Shown one piece after another: positions 35,002 through 46,564 of a stretch of 64,000 nucleotides of DNA. The DNA lies in assembly GCA_021613535.1 (NCBI GenBank), contig CP075492.1, positions 18,228,001-18,292,000 of the forward strand, written 5' to 3'. A program made the position numbers and the translations under genes. How positions within the stretch are numbered: position 1 is the stretch's first letter; each line of letters starts with the position of its first letter. The notes below the pieces were generated by a model. The model did not search any database. It was not told where the DNA came from and saw only the letters and a list, made by a program, of their open reading frames with translations. The stretch is from Adineta vaga (lineage: Eukaryota > Rotifera).

Positions 35002-35670
35002 TTTTCCCGTCGTCTCTAAACTGCACACTTATACACTTTTCCCTTTAGTTCTTTCGAAAACCCAAAGTCTTTCCATTTTGATGCATAAGCATTCGTTTAA
35101 TATCTTACTTTAGTGTATTACACAATAGTCTCATCACTTTTAAACAAGTTAGTCGTCGTTTGACGAAAACAAAACATATTGAATTTAAAAGATTATTTCT
35201 AATAACAACGCAATACTTTTGTCGCTTTTCTTATGTTTGTCAATAGGATATAAAAAAAGCCATATGTCATATATTTTCGCTTTCACATAAGCAAAAAACA
35301 ACATTTGCATCGTTCTTTTTTTATATGAAATCAAAAAATAAAATCATACATCTACTCGTTCTTTGGTGACATCCATGATATTCTTAACTAAAATAATCAC
35401 TTGATCTCTTATTTCACAATTTCGCGAAAAGTATTTTGGCAAAGATATATATATATATCAGTGGCTGCGCGATGAAAGTCTCTGTTTTGCGAATAGATAG
35501 ACATTATTAACCAGAAGCTGTGTCGAATCCGAACCTCTACAGTTTTCATTTATTTCGAATTCCTAGTAAAGTACTTGAAAAATGTCAAAAAAAATCAAAA
35601 ATCGGTTTCAGTACTAACACACATCATCATTCGGTCGTCATAAGTTCGTAGGATAAATATTTTTTCGGGA

Positions 35671-35719
35671 CGAGGGTGGGTGTGGGTGTCTGCTCTTCTT
35701 TCATACCCACACCCACACG
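35671..35719. repeat. G-first TGTGGG hairpin
   Basis: CGAGGGTGGGTGTGGGTGT (35671-35689) faces ATACCCACACCCACACG (35703-35719). The loop is about 13 nt. Confidence 0.7.
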
Positions 35720-35873
35720 TAATGAACGTTTCTCTCTTCAAAATTAAATGTAAAAAATAACAGGCACACATTATTAGTTACCAGCACTCATCGTTGTAAC
35801 TATGAATAAAAATAAAAAGAACGGTATAAGGGATAGTTAGTTAAACTGATTCCAAATTGTATGGTGGTAAATC

Positions 35874-36503
35874 TTAGTAGTCGAATGGAAGTGCGGACGA
35901 CGGATATATTTGATCTTGATCAGTATTTGCTTGTTCAATTTCTTCTCGTTCGATTGGTGTATCAATAAATTCATATGTATAATTATTTGAAGAATAATCT
36001 GAAGGATAAGAACGCATTTTTAATTTGTTGTCTTGCCTTCTAAACTTCATATCAGGCTTATGAGATTTATGAAAACGATAGTAAAACCACAGGATTATTA
36101 TAGCTATTGATATCAATGCTAATATGCATAATATTAGAGAAAACCAACGTTTTAAAAATGATAGATGACATCGATTAGGTGATGATTTCGTTGATGAGTC
36201 TATCAATAAGAAGGATACACATTTAAAGTGAGTTCGATGACACCGATTAGATAGGCAAGACTCGTGAATTACGCAATTTTCACCATTTTGTTTCCGTTTT
36301 CGACACGTGAAATCTTGTTTATAATCACACCACTGTCCAGGGCCGCAGTCATGTGGGTGTTTAGGGTAGCCTTCATAGCTATGACATTTTCTATATAGAG
36401 GTGTTTTATTTTGGCATACATTCGATTCACAATAATATTCACAGTCATTATCATTATCACATGGACAACTAATACACATTCGTTCAGTTGCAGATGAACT
36501 CAT
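35874..36503 (-). CDS. Cys-rich single-pass membrane protein (209 aa)
   Basis: ATG 36503 (MSSSATERMCISCPCDNDND) to the stop at 35874, intronless. Residues 10-95 hold about 14 Cys in pairs (CDYKQDFTCRKRKQNGENC), a disulphide-rich ectodomain with a loose Dickkopf/EGF look. SLILCILALISIAIIILWFY (about residues 122-141) is a membrane segment. The tail is polar with an acidic Tyr-containing end. No N-terminal signal peptide is evident, so either a 5' exon is missed or the segment acts as a reverse anchor. I do not recognise the family. Confidence 0.6.
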   Translation of the reverse strand: MSSSATERMCISCPCDNDNDCEYYCESNVCQNKTPLYRKCHSYEGYPKHPHDCGPGQWCDYKQDFTCRKRKQNGENCVIHESCLSNRCHRTHFKCVSFLLIDSSTKSSPNRCHLSFLKRWFSLILCILALISIAIIILWFYYRFHKSHKPDMKFRRQDNKLKMRSYPSDYSSNNYTYEFIDTPIEREEIEQANTDQDQIYPSSALPFDY

Positions 36504-37499
36504 GATTAGCTATGAGCCAATGCATATTATTGAGAAAATACTAGCGAATGAAACAAGTATGACCATGTTATATGACTGTAAAAAATTAAGAATAGTAGTG
36601 CAGTTGAATTAGTTACAGTCGAATACTGTAAATCTTTATCTGAAACAAAATAAATCGATAGATATTATTTAAATTAAACTGATTTCATTTCGTTTTTCAT
36701 CGCTTATAAACTGTCTGTAAACGTACGAACAACTATCAAAATGTAATAAAGTGTAAAATCAAATCAATGATATTATACCGAATATTTTCATTTTTTATTG
36801 AATTGTATCTTCTTTGATTAGTTTACGATTTTGAGGGTGTGGGTGTGGGTGTGGGTGGTTAAGAATAAGATATAAAACTTACACCAGCACCCACACCCAC
36901 ACCCTCAAGATATAATCAGAATAGATTATGATACAATAATTATTGATGTTTTCCTATATAAACGTGAATGTCTCATTGACTAAAAAGATTTAATGTTACA
37001 CTTTATGCATTTTTTAGTTCATTTCTTGCAAATATTATCAATAAATAAAAATAAAACATCGAAAATTCTATTCATTTCTATCGTTATTTATTTTCTTTTT
37101 CTTCTTACATAATAACGAATGAAAACCATCAATCAAATCGACAAATAACTTTCTTCTTTATATATATAAATAGATAGAAGATGTTGAAACTTTATCATTT
37201 TGCAGTACGGTAGTTATTAAACGAACTTTTTCACTCAGTATGAGAGAAAAGGTAATATTTATCTACTTAAACGAGTTCTTTATCGGATTTCTCGTCAGCC
37301 AACTGAGAATAAGATTTTTTTCTAATCTTTCTTCCCATCAAGAGAATTAACTTTTTCGTAGAATATATTCCGTCGTGTATGGTTATCACTCACTCATTTG
37401 TATTTACTAACGTCGTAAAAAGAAACTAGGTATATAAAGAGTACACACAGTGTTGTAAAAAACACTTCTTTTCTTTACTTATACTAAAGTGAATATATC
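36504..37499. other. Intergenic with one hairpin
   Basis: Divergent upstream region of two surface-protein genes. Only the hairpin at 36831-36910 stands out. A TATAAA-like ATATAAAG lies about 70 nt before the next start. Confidence 0.4.
36831..36910. repeat. G-first TGTGGG hairpin, best preserved
   Basis: TTGAGGGTGTGGGTGTGGGT (36831 on) faces CACCCACACCCACACCCTCA plus AGA, ending at 36910. It has three TGTGGG units in one arm and almost no mismatch, with a spacer of about 25 nt. Confidence 0.8.
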
Positions 37500-38165
37500 A
37501 TGCAAACTCAAACTATGCTTATAGTAGTTTTTATTGGAATTCTAGCAAGTATTTCGTATTGTAGTGGAGATACATGCTATTGCAGATGCTGTGCTGGTAA
37601 TTTTTGTACACCAACTTTACAAGGCACCATTTCTATTCCATCATGTGGTTCATCTTGCAAATCACAATGTCAAAGCAAATATCCAACACAATGTACAAGT
37701 GGATCCGGCAGTGCCAATTATCAATGTGTAAGTGGCGGAGGTGGTGGTAGCAGTGAAACTCCTAATTGGATTGGTACATTTTTCGTACAAAATAGATGTG
37801 ACAAATTTTCATGTTGTTGTCCTGCCAGAGAAATCATTCTTTCATCTGTAAATACGAATAAATTGCTTATTCAAAGTCAATTTACATGTCCTGATGCAAC
37901 ATTTTTACTCAATGAAACTATTCCGATTCCTAGTAGTTTCAGTACCATTCTATTCTTTTTTGGAGATCCAATTGAAATCACACTTAGTCAAGATAGTCGT
38001 ACGATTCAACTTAACAATGCAGCATCTTCCGAATGTAGCGAAATTGCTACACGAAATGAGCCTAAACCCACCACAATGATTGGAGCTGCATCCACTGCTA
38101 CCAACAATTTCACATTCGTTTCTCTGGTGGTTAGTTCGATAATCATCTTTTTTTGCTTATTCTAA
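37500..38165 (+). CDS. Secreted Cys-rich, probably GPI-anchored protein (221 aa)
   Basis: A signal peptide is clear (MQTQTMLIVVFIGILASISY). It is followed by dense Cys (CYCRCCAGNFC, CGSSCKSQCQSKYPTQC), a Gly/Ser linker, and a second domain beginning WIGTFFVQNRCDKFSCCCPA. The last about 20 residues are hydrophobic with no charged tail (FVSLVVSSIIIFFCLF), as in GPI-attachment signals. Intronless. Function unknown; the position suggests a cell-surface or secreted role. Confidence 0.65.
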   Translation: MQTQTMLIVVFIGILASISYCSGDTCYCRCCAGNFCTPTLQGTISIPSCGSSCKSQCQSKYPTQCTSGSGSANYQCVSGGGGGSSETPNWIGTFFVQNRCDKFSCCCPAREIILSSVNTNKLLIQSQFTCPDATFLLNETIPIPSSFSTILFFFGDPIEITLSQDSRTIQLNNAASSECSEIATRNEPKPTTMIGAASTATNNFTFVSLVVSSIIIFFCLF

Positions 38166-38860
38166 TTTTAATGTGCTTATCGCATGATTCGTCCGTTGAA
38201 TATTCCCGAGAGTGATTTTTTAACGTTTTATATTTTTTTCAAAAATAAATTCATATGTCACGATTATTGATATCTTCTATTACGAACATTACTAGACAAA
38301 TCTCATTCAGAAATGTTGCTCATAGGTGGATTGATGTAACGCACCATATATCTGCTCTTTTTCATCATTATAACATATATTTCGTTTCGAAATATTACTC
38401 GTACAGTGAGAGGGAAAGAATGAAAGATATATCTAATACCAGGTGTGGATATAGAATGCATAAATATCTGTTCTTCTCTTACATCCTATGCCAACAACTA
38501 CTTTCACCTTCAACATGGAAATTACCAACACAATCGTAAAGATTTTTGTGAGGATTAACAGATGATGAACAGCAAATACCAAACTGTTTGTTTTTCTCTT
38601 TAATATGATTTCAATATTCAAACATAATTTAAGAAAAAATTAATCTCATCTCTTGAAGTAAATCATCATTTTTATATGATTTTGTATTACCGATATTTCG
38701 ATACTAAGTTAATGTTATGCCACTTTTCGCGAGTGGGTTGTACCGTTGTAAAATTGCGAAATGAAAAGGAAGTGAAGAACGAAAAATATGGAAATATATA
38801 AAGATGATTATTAAAAGAATTATTGTAAAAGTATCATTTGTGTATTAACATTATTTCAAC
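38166..38860. other. Intergenic, no supported gene
   Basis: AT-rich 3' flank. The frames at 38255-38621 overlap on opposite strands without features. Confidence 0.4.
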
Positions 38861-39411
38861 ATGAATAATTATCGTTTCGATCGTTTACCCACGGAGATTA
38901 TTCACATCATTTATCTGCTCATGATATTCTTCTGACATTTTCTAATCTGAATTCAAATCAATTTTTCGATCTCACTTCGATCTTGTATGTCATCGTGTAT
39001 CACCAAATCATGTGATTTCATTAACATTATCTGATCAAAATGATACACCTCATCAATCTCAATTATTTTTTTCACAATTTCAAATCACAGATTTTCCTCG
39101 ACTTCGATTGATAAACATGTAAGTTTTTTGTTATGACTATATAGCATCATTTATATTTTATTCTTTTATTTAGAAATGAAAATCTTCTCAAGAAAAATAT
39201 TGGTTATTACAACGAGGATATCATTATTATCGTTTCATTGATCATAATATCGTTTACAGATTCTTTCAATACATTGTACTTAAACCAACATGGTATTTTT
39301 GTATCATATATGTTTTATTACATCCTGTAGGACGATGGAGTATTCTATTTATCTCATTCTTATGTGTATATCTCATGGAAAAATTTTTCAACAAATACCG
39401 TGGTAATTAAC
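38861..39411 (+). pseudogene. Decayed F-box-type gene plus an unidentified frame
   Basis: ATG 38861 opens MNNYRFDRLPTEIIHIIY, an F-box start. A deletion shifts the frame into AHDILLTFSNLNSN, and another shift gives RSHFDLVCHRVSPNHVISLT to FPRLRLINM near 39119. A GTAAGT..TTTATTTAG intron follows. In another register, 39183-39411 reads EKYWLLQRGYHYYRFIDHNI and then two hydrophobic stretches; I do not recognise that part. Multiple shifts make the locus non-functional. Confidence 0.5.
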
Positions 39412-41443
39412 GGTTTATTACTTGCGGTTTTGAACGGTGATTTTGCACCGAAAAAGTCAGACCGGTTATTAGGTTTTTCTACACCAGCCGAAACCACGAT
39501 TATAAACGGTTTTTGAAAAAAATAAATTCATCATATTGATGGTATATTCTTTCTGACATCTATCTGATAATCTTTAACTTTTCTATGTTTGTAACCTATC
39601 CATTATCTAAAGACGGTACTTTAACACCTCAGTCAATTCATTCAATACCACTATATATATTTTTTTCCTCTGATTAGATTCAAAATTTTTACTGAGTGAT
39701 TGCAATCCACTAATTCCATTCAACCATCCGATGATGTTCGTACTAATATCAGATATGATAGTCTAATCTAATCTAATCAGTGATAAAAAATATTCTCATT
39801 TAGATTGATGTTTTATTTATTAGTAGATTTTTACGAATCTTATAATTTTATTGAATTTTCTGAGATATTCATGTTGATGATGTGCTATATGGAATATATA
39901 AAATCTTATTTATCACTCATAGTCATGATTATTAAACTATAAACATAATCTATTCGAATAAAATCATTTCTGGAGACAAATATACATTTATGAGGATCTT
40001 TCGTTGATGAACTGCAGTATCATGTGTTACGACAAAGTCTAACTATTTGAAATATTATTACAGTTCTGCCTATATGTAGGTTTGTACGTCAGAACGCATG
40101 AGAATACTACTCGGCAGACTTATCTTAATTCCATCAGTCGAAAAAACAGATTTATGTCTATTTTTATCTCTGAACTTTTACTATCTCATGAACATATTGT
40201 CACAAATGATCATCTCAACGAAATCTGACTAATACCCACAGAGACAAAATCGATAAAAAACGACGTTCTTATATTGTTTTTTTTTCCAACAAAACGTCTA
40301 TTGACTACGTTAAAAAAGTACACTTCTGTACGCGTAAAAACGATGTTTTTCTTCCCGACACAAATAGTCAATAACGACGTTTGTACGCGCACAAGTGTAT
40401 TTTTTAACGTAGTAAATAAAGATTTTGTTGGAAATAACCAACATAAGAACGTCGTTTTTTTATCGATTTTATCTGCCTGAGTATCTTTAAGATGTATCCA
40501 TGTCTATTTGAATTTAGTTTAATAATTCCTCCTCAATTTGACTTTCAGAGCAAGTCTTTTTTATCTCAACTCATTTCATTTGTCAATAGAAAAAAAACTG
40601 AGTCTAACTTCAATCAGAAATATCTTTTTTTAAATTTAACTATGATTATATGGATTGAAATTGTTGTGATATATCATTATGACAAAATCACATAACAAAT
40701 ATGACCATATTACCGACACGGGAATTATTTAGCACAATGATATCTTCGTACATAATGAGACGATCGCGGTTTGAAATAGAAAGTTCACAGAATATATAAT
40801 GCCGCAACTAATCTATGTCTTATCAAGCTTTTCTGAAACCGCGATATTCAACGGTGCGAACATCGCGATTTTGTTCGAATTTACTGTGCTAAATCGATAT
40901 TGTGATACGAAACACAGCGGTCAAGTGAGGTTTATTTTGCAGACCACGATCTTTCAAGACACAACCGCAACTATTATGAAAAAACTGCGTCTTTCGGCGG
41001 TAGCGACTTAAAGATTGTTCCGTAGGATGTACCGTTTGCCACATCAGATATTTTGATGGATCGATTGTTACGAAATCCAATCACATTTTTGTCAATTTGT
41101 TTATTTACAATATTCAGTTATATGATCGATGGAAATTGGACTTCATTATTTATTTATAATATATATTGTTTCTTCCGTAATCCTTTTCAATTCACAATTG
41201 ATGGAGCTTCGAATTATTTATTAATCAATCTTTGATTATTATTGATCTCGTCGTGGTCTATACGGACTTCTCAATGTATTCAAAATCAATTTCTTTTATC
41301 TATATTATACAAGTTGCGTTCGTTGCCTCGGTTAGAACTGGATTCACATGGGCCACCTCTGTATCTCTTGCGTGCAGCAGCTCTCTATCTTGAGGGAGGG
41401 TGGATGAAGGTATGAGTATTATCTTCATGCCAGACATTCTCAT
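39412..41443. other. Degraded region, foldback element and relics
   Basis: The palindromic element at 40242-40473 is clear. 40760-41010 repeats short ACCGCGAT words in both directions and may be another old palindrome. 41056-41235 holds a hydrophobic frame without family features. Confidence 0.35.
40242..40473. repeat. Foldback (MITE-like) element
   Basis: AGACAAAATCGATAAAAAAC (40242) is matched inverted by the end at 40473 (TATCGATTTTATCT). The arms extend through ACGACGTTCTTAT and, with interruptions, TTAACGTAGT/ACTACGTTAA and CCAACAAAA. No coding capacity. Confidence 0.65.
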
Positions 41444-41620
41444 ATGCACACCGACAATCCAATACTGGTGTCAATTTTTGATCAAGTGAAACAGCGGGAG
41501 GTAGTTGGATGGAATTGTGAAACTGAAGGCAACATCGACACCGTCAGCTATACCTACCATGATTCTCCTATATACTTAAAATTGCCCGAGTACATTTTAC
41601 CTTTGAATTATTCATTTTGA
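41444..41620 (+). pseudogene. Short coding relic
   Basis: A 58-codon frame from ATG 41444 reads MHTDNPILVSIFDQVKQREV and ends at TGA 41620 after YLKLPEYILPLNYSF. The preceding 41300-41400 reads PPLYLLRAAALYLEGGWMKV in another frame. That is reminiscent of glycosyltransferase sugar-binding repeats, but I cannot prove it. Probably a broken gene. Confidence 0.3.
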
Positions 41621-42007
41621 AACAATAACAAATCACTTGAATTTCATGCATAAACACAAAGAAATTTCGATGAATATATTGAGGTTACTGTTCTAGGTAT
41701 TTCATTCAATCACATAATAAAAACAGATCTTATTCATCGCATTTACGTCACATCATTTTTGTTACAATTATTCACTCGTTGAGAAATGCACGAAAATATT
41801 TACTTTCAGAATGTATTACTCATTTCAACAACCTACTTTAGCCGATTTATTGTAGCTTCCCCAGATTGTTTTTATAAAAACGTTTCACTATATAAAAGGT
41901 GTAGAAATTTCAGAAAATATCAGGTGCTTTCTGTGAACATTGACAAGTGTTATTCAACTACTGTACTGCATCGATAAATCACGACGATTTTAGCAGATTA
42001 ATTCAAA

Positions 42008-42295
42008 ATGAATCAATCAACTTTCGACAACTTGGTCAGCTCAGTGGCGAAAGAGAGTTTTTCTGATGCCAAAGTGAATACGATTAAAACAACTCTCCAT
42101 TGTGCTGGAGTCGTATCATCATCTCAAATGGCAAAGTTGGTGCAAATGCTCTCATTCGATAGTGCAAAAGTCGAAGTTGCAAAAGCAGGTTTTCGATATG
42201 CTATTGACCGAGGTTCTTATCCTGGTGTTGTTGGTGGCGCACTGGTTCATAGTAGTTCAAAAGAGGAATTAAACGAATATATTATGACTCAGTGA
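42008..42295 (+). CDS. DUF4476-type small protein (95 aa)
   Basis: MNQSTFDNLVSSVAKESFSD starts at ATG 42008. The pattern F..L..SV....FSDAKVNTIKT, then SSSQMAKLVQMLSFDSAKVE and a closing SSSKEELNEYI, fits the DUF4476 helical repeat found in bacterial and animal proteins of unknown role. No signal peptide, so probably cytosolic. Intronless, compact and well preserved. Confidence 0.7.
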   Translation: MNQSTFDNLVSSVAKESFSDAKVNTIKTTLHCAGVVSSSQMAKLVQMLSFDSAKVEVAKAGFRYAIDRGSYPGVVGGALVHSSSKEELNEYIMTQ

Positions 42296-43337
42296 TTTGA
42301 TTCATTATATAATCTTAACTTTTCCATACATATTCCTTTTTCTGAACCAATCTTAACTCCTCCATATACATATTGAAATTTGTGAACTAATCTCGATTTT
42401 TCCCATTTATCTTTTAAAATAAATAATATCAACACCATACAATGAATAAAGGATGAGTCTATATTATAATCTAAAATATTCCAAGCAATCTTACGACCGG
42501 TTTCGTCCTTGCTTAAGGGACTCTCATCACACTCACGCAACTTTGTAAAAATGCACATTGGTTCTTTCCACCAACACACAAAGCTCACCGAATTATGTGC
42601 ACAAACACCCACAGAATGTTAAGAACTATCTTTTGATATAAATAAATGGTATCATCAAACAACTTTTATCCATTAATCTTTCCAAAAATATTTCCAATAT
42701 AAAGAAAATATTTTGTATTATTAAGTCCCGTTGCACAAATAGTCTAACACACAAAGATCTAGAGGGTGTGGGTGAGGGTGAGGACTAGTTATAATCATCT
42801 ACACGTACACCCTCAAGTGGCGTTCTTTCTGGTGAGTTTATCTCCGATGATCGTAGTGAGAAAAGATTGGAAAGCTATAATCTTACAATGCAACATTCCA
42901 ATGACTGTGGAACAATTTATTAGATTCTTCACAAACCATTGAATTGGTTTCTTTGCATGATGAATTCCGAAGGATGTAACGTTCTGAGAATGAAATAGAA
43001 TATAAAGAACACGCTAGAAGGCAGAATGTATCATTTAAAGGTGTATTGATTTACGATTGGTGAACTATAGTTGCCGTTAGTTGTTCGACTCAATGTGTGA
43101 AGAATTGTTCTCACAAATTCAATGCTTAGATTTTTTTTAAAGTTAAAACAAACATTACTTTTCTTTTTGCTTCTGTTGTGAGCACACGTTGTTCGAAAGA
43201 GAAAGCAACAATACCAAAACACTGATCATGTAAATCTATAAGCATTTTCAATACGGTTTGTCTTTTTCATCTATAAATGAAGTTTTCTTTCAAGGTCTAC
43301 TCATCCTGAATATAATATTTCTTATGTATCGAATCCA
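42296..43337. other. Intergenic with one hairpin
   Basis: Hairpin at 42761-42816. The minus frames at 42289-42612 and 43031-43222 have no family features. Confidence 0.4.
42761..42816. repeat. G-first TGTGGG hairpin
   Basis: AGAGGGTGTGGGTGAGGGTG (42761 on) faces ACACGTACACCCTCAAG ending at 42816. Confidence 0.65.
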
Positions 43338-43858
43338 ATGCATGAGAATGTGAACATGTCATCCAACACGGTGAATCAAATAAATGATGATTTAAATGCA
43401 GTAAGATTTTACCTTTGTAATAAATATTATAAAATGATGATTTGTTTTAATGTTAGGTCAAAATACAAATGACTAGAAATATCGAAGGGATCCTTGAACG
43501 TGGAGAAAACATAGCGACTATAGTACAAAGATCAGGTTAAAGTATTTCGTTATGGTCATTCAATAAAAATGATTTCTCTATTTAGATCAAATCAGCAACA
43601 ATGCACAAATTTTCAGTCGAACTGCACGCGATATTAAGACAAAAATGTGGTGGCAAAATTTGAAAGTAATGATACATATCGGATTCTATATTAATCACTT
43701 GTTTGAAATCGTGTAGATGTGGATTTTTATAGTAGTTATTATTTGTTTAGTTACTATCGGTATTGTTCGTAAGTTTTGTTTCTTTCATTTAAATTTATAA
43801 TCTTTGAACTTTTATAATTATAGTGATTGCGGTACTTCTCAAGAAAAACGACAATTAA
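43338..43858 (+). CDS. Synaptobrevin/VAMP R-SNARE, five exons (about 96-102 aa)
   Basis: Exons 43338-43400, 43457-43535, 43586-43665, 43717-43768 and 43824-43858 join in frame with GT..AG introns of about 50 nt. The SNARE helix carries the zero-layer Arg in EGILERGENIATIV and ends in the juxtamembrane TKMWWQNLK, the WW-x-x-K mark of VAMPs. A single C-terminal anchor (MWIFIVVIICLVTIGIV) and a short KKND tail follow. It pairs with Qa, Qb and Qc SNAREs to fuse vesicles. Two in-frame Mets are possible (43338, 43356); the second gives the more usual short N terminus. Confidence 0.88.
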
Positions 43859-44362
43859 CTATGTTTCTTCTACATATTACAAACATTGTTTTCTCGATCA
43901 CATAAGTACAATTAAGATAAATAAAATTCGTCATTCTACCTACTCTGATATCATTTGAGAAAGGTTATCTTTAAACGTGATTATATTATGTTTCATAATT
44001 TACTTCATCAAATTGATTTCTTCGATATGGAATAGGTTACAAGAAAGGTGTTAGGATGAGAGTTAAAGGTACAGTCGGGTGTGAGCGAGTTTCAATGAAT
44101 AGATTCAATGCATCGTACGATGCGTTTCGACAGTTGCTTAGACTGCCAATCATCAGGCATGTTCTTAAACAATAGGGTACATAATCATTCAAATGTCACC
44201 TAAATTCGGAAGATGGGTGTGGGTGTGATATTAGCTACCACAACTAGTTTCACCTCGGCTAAGAAGATCTGCGGATGACTAAAATTTCGTTTGATCCGAA
44301 AATCAACAAAATTATCAGTTAAATTTTTGTTGAATGCGTGAAAATTGCTAAGGACAGATTCT

Positions 44363-44416
44363 TAAGGGTAGGTGTGGGTGTGGGTGCGAAAGAAGAAGGG
44401 ATACACCCACACTGTC
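44363..44416. repeat. G-first TGTGGG hairpin
   Basis: AAGGGTAGGTGTGGGTGTGG (44364 on) faces ATACACCCACACTGTC (44401-44416). Confidence 0.6.
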
Positions 44417-44749
44417 AGAAAAATGCAGCAGTATTTACATTTTTAGACAGAGTGGAAGGAAGTCATTGATCGATCAATCCTAGGCGGTTTTGCCTACAGT
44501 GAAGATGTTGTTGTTGCAAGAATAGGAAATAATACTAAAACGTGAGTTAACTTGCAATAAGATTTACTGTGAATCAGGGTATGGATGCCGTTAATTCTAT
44601 CTATTCATATCCATCTTTTACACTTTCAACGATGTCATATAGCGCTATTTAAAGACAGAAAAGTTTGGAAACATATCTCAGACCGAGCGACTCCATTTTT
44701 GGGATGTAAATAGTAACCTCATAGTAGTTCCATCCACTCACACTCTAAT

Positions 44750-44965
44750 AAACAAAAATTTGCCTCTTCATTTCTATACTATTGTACTTTGTATAAAATT
44801 TATTGATGAATCCAGACATGTTTTGAGAGTTTTTTTTAGTATAGTGTATAGTTTATACTGCAATAAAACATTTAAGCCATATATTTACTGTGCAATATAT
44901 TTTATACAAAACATGATAGTACAAGAAATGAAGGGTGAAAGAAATTTGTCCACGGAATTTGTATA
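44750..44965. repeat. Foldback repeat, copy 1
   Basis: The left half (CTTCATTTCTATACTATTGT) and right half (ATAGTACAAGAAATGAAGGG) are inverted copies with TTTGTATAAAATTTATT inside. A diverged second copy lies at 47495-47710, so this is a repeated element. Confidence 0.6.
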
Positions 44966-46270
44966 AAAGGTAATTTGTTTGTCCATTACTTATGCAAAGG
45001 GAAAAAACAGTTCATGAAAAAATCATTATCATCGATAAATAAAATGGGTATTCTTTGACTATCGAGTAAAGTCTTTTTTTCTCGTTTTTATACCATAAAG
45101 TTAGAATTTTATTCAATTTCGTATATATACGGTGGATTGTGCCTATTATACGTTCTTTTCTTCATCTTGACGAAAGAAACCCCTAGTAGTGTGCGTATTT
45201 GTGAAAAACGTAAAACAAGTTAAAAATTAAACGTAGTGACGGAGTGCTTTGGATTCGTCTTTCTTCTGAACGCTTGATCTTTTTTCTTTTTCGAACTTTT
45301 AGCAAAAAATTCAGATAGATTATTTAAAACTTCTAGAAGAGGTTTTAACTAGTATAGTAAAGTTGTTTTACTCCGCGGAAAATATCATGCTACTTTTATT
45401 GAGAGGTATGTAACCAACAAAGAAAACTTTTATCAGACTGTTTCTGTCGGTAGACTTAAAACTACAGGTTTAGGTCGATGTTAGGAGAAATAAGAGAGAC
45501 TTCGTACTTCCAATATAGTTCCTTACACTTTTATGATATTTCGAAGTAAGAATTCTCGCTCTTTTCACCATTGAGCATCTTATATTTCAAAAACGTATTT
45601 GCAGCGGTTTTTGGGTACTTTAATAAGCTTTTACAGTGAATTTTTAGAAATAAGAAGGTTTCGAGGTAAAAACGAGGCAAAATCTCAAGAATTCATTATT
45701 AATCTTTCGAAAGTTTGTAAAAAGCTCAAAACAACTTTCCTACTTGAAATTTAAAGACCAAATCATACAACATATCAGAAGGCCTCGAGGGTTTCCAATA
45801 CGGAAGGGGGATAATGAAGGGATTAATCATATATGAAAGTCAGTTCGCCTTTTGTTTGAACTCTAAGTGTCGAATCTGATGTTTTCGCGTAAAACTTTCA
45901 TTGAAAGTCTTTTTCTAAAAAAATTGGTTGCCAAGATATCCATTTGATTGAGTTAAATAGTATTCAGATGCATAATCTTTATATTAAAGTAACATGAGAA
46001 ACAGCTTGAAAACTCGATTTCGATTAATTCGTGGTTTACCAGCAGGATTGAAACGTAAAATGCGTTTAGACTGTAACTTCCTGTATCGACTTTCTCCAGA
46101 GAGAATTAGTTTTGAAAAATGGATTTTTATCAACGTTTCCCATTTGACATTTGAACTTCCACCCGGCAATAATCATGCAGGAGACAGTAGTACGTAGGTC
46201 TTACCATCAGTTTCTCATTCTCTTTCTGTACCGATTTAAAAAAAAACATTTAGATCACTATCAATCAAAA

Positions 46271-46564
46271 ATGCCATCCTTTGTTTGTCAAACTACCGGG
46301 TGCAATAATCAATGTGCCGTCGGTAATGGCAATTATACTAATACTGGAGATGATAGATGTGAGAGATGCAGCTACATGCCCGGCGTTCCTTCTATGTTGG
46401 GTGGTGGTATTTTGGGTGTACTGGCTTTTGGCCCTTTGGGTCTTCTTATTCCTCTCGCTAGTGCGGTTGGTGGTATGGCTACTGATTATTATTCTTATCG
46501 CAGTCGTTATAGATGTGGAGTCTGCTGCAATGTTTATTGTGAAACTTGTTGTATTCATCAATGA
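46271..46564 (+). CDS. Small Cys-rich protein with a Gly-rich hydrophobic core (97 aa)
   Basis: ATG 46271 (MPSFVCQTTGCNNQC) to TGA 46564. Cys clusters at both ends (CERCSYMPG and CGVCCNVYCETCCIHQ) flank a hydrophobic Gly-rich centre (GILGVLAFGPLGLLIPLASA). The paired CxxC motifs suggest zinc binding or palmitoylation, and the centre could span or dip into a membrane. I recognise no named family. Coding-like and intronless. Confidence 0.55.
   Translation: MPSFVCQTTGCNNQCAVGNGNYTNTGDDRCERCSYMPGVPSMLGGGILGVLAFGPLGLLIPLASAVGGMATDYYSYRSRYRCGVCCNVYCETCCIHQ

Larger units (their letters stand above)
34265..35873. other. Intergenic with two hairpins
   Basis: Upstream flank of HARS. It holds the C-first hairpin at 34868, the G-first hairpin at 35671 and a short (AT)n run near 35447. 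No gene is supported; the minus frame 34177-34461 overlaps the first HARS exon in another register. Confidence 0.4.
43859..46270. other. Intergenic with hairpins and a foldback repeat
   Basis: Holds a degenerate G-rich tract at 44213, a hairpin at 44363 and a foldback copy at 44750. A scrap at 44450-44540 reads WKEVIDRSILGGFAYSEDVV, possibly DM9-like. The frame at 45994-46197 has a real ATG but no recognisable domain and an equally open antisense frame. Confidence 0.35.

Noticed and set aside
44450-44540. DM9-like coding scrap
   Set aside because: Only about 30 codons with a weak resemblance; too little to call.
45994-46197. 68-codon frame with a real ATG
   Set aside because: The antisense strand is equally open and neither side has recognisable features.
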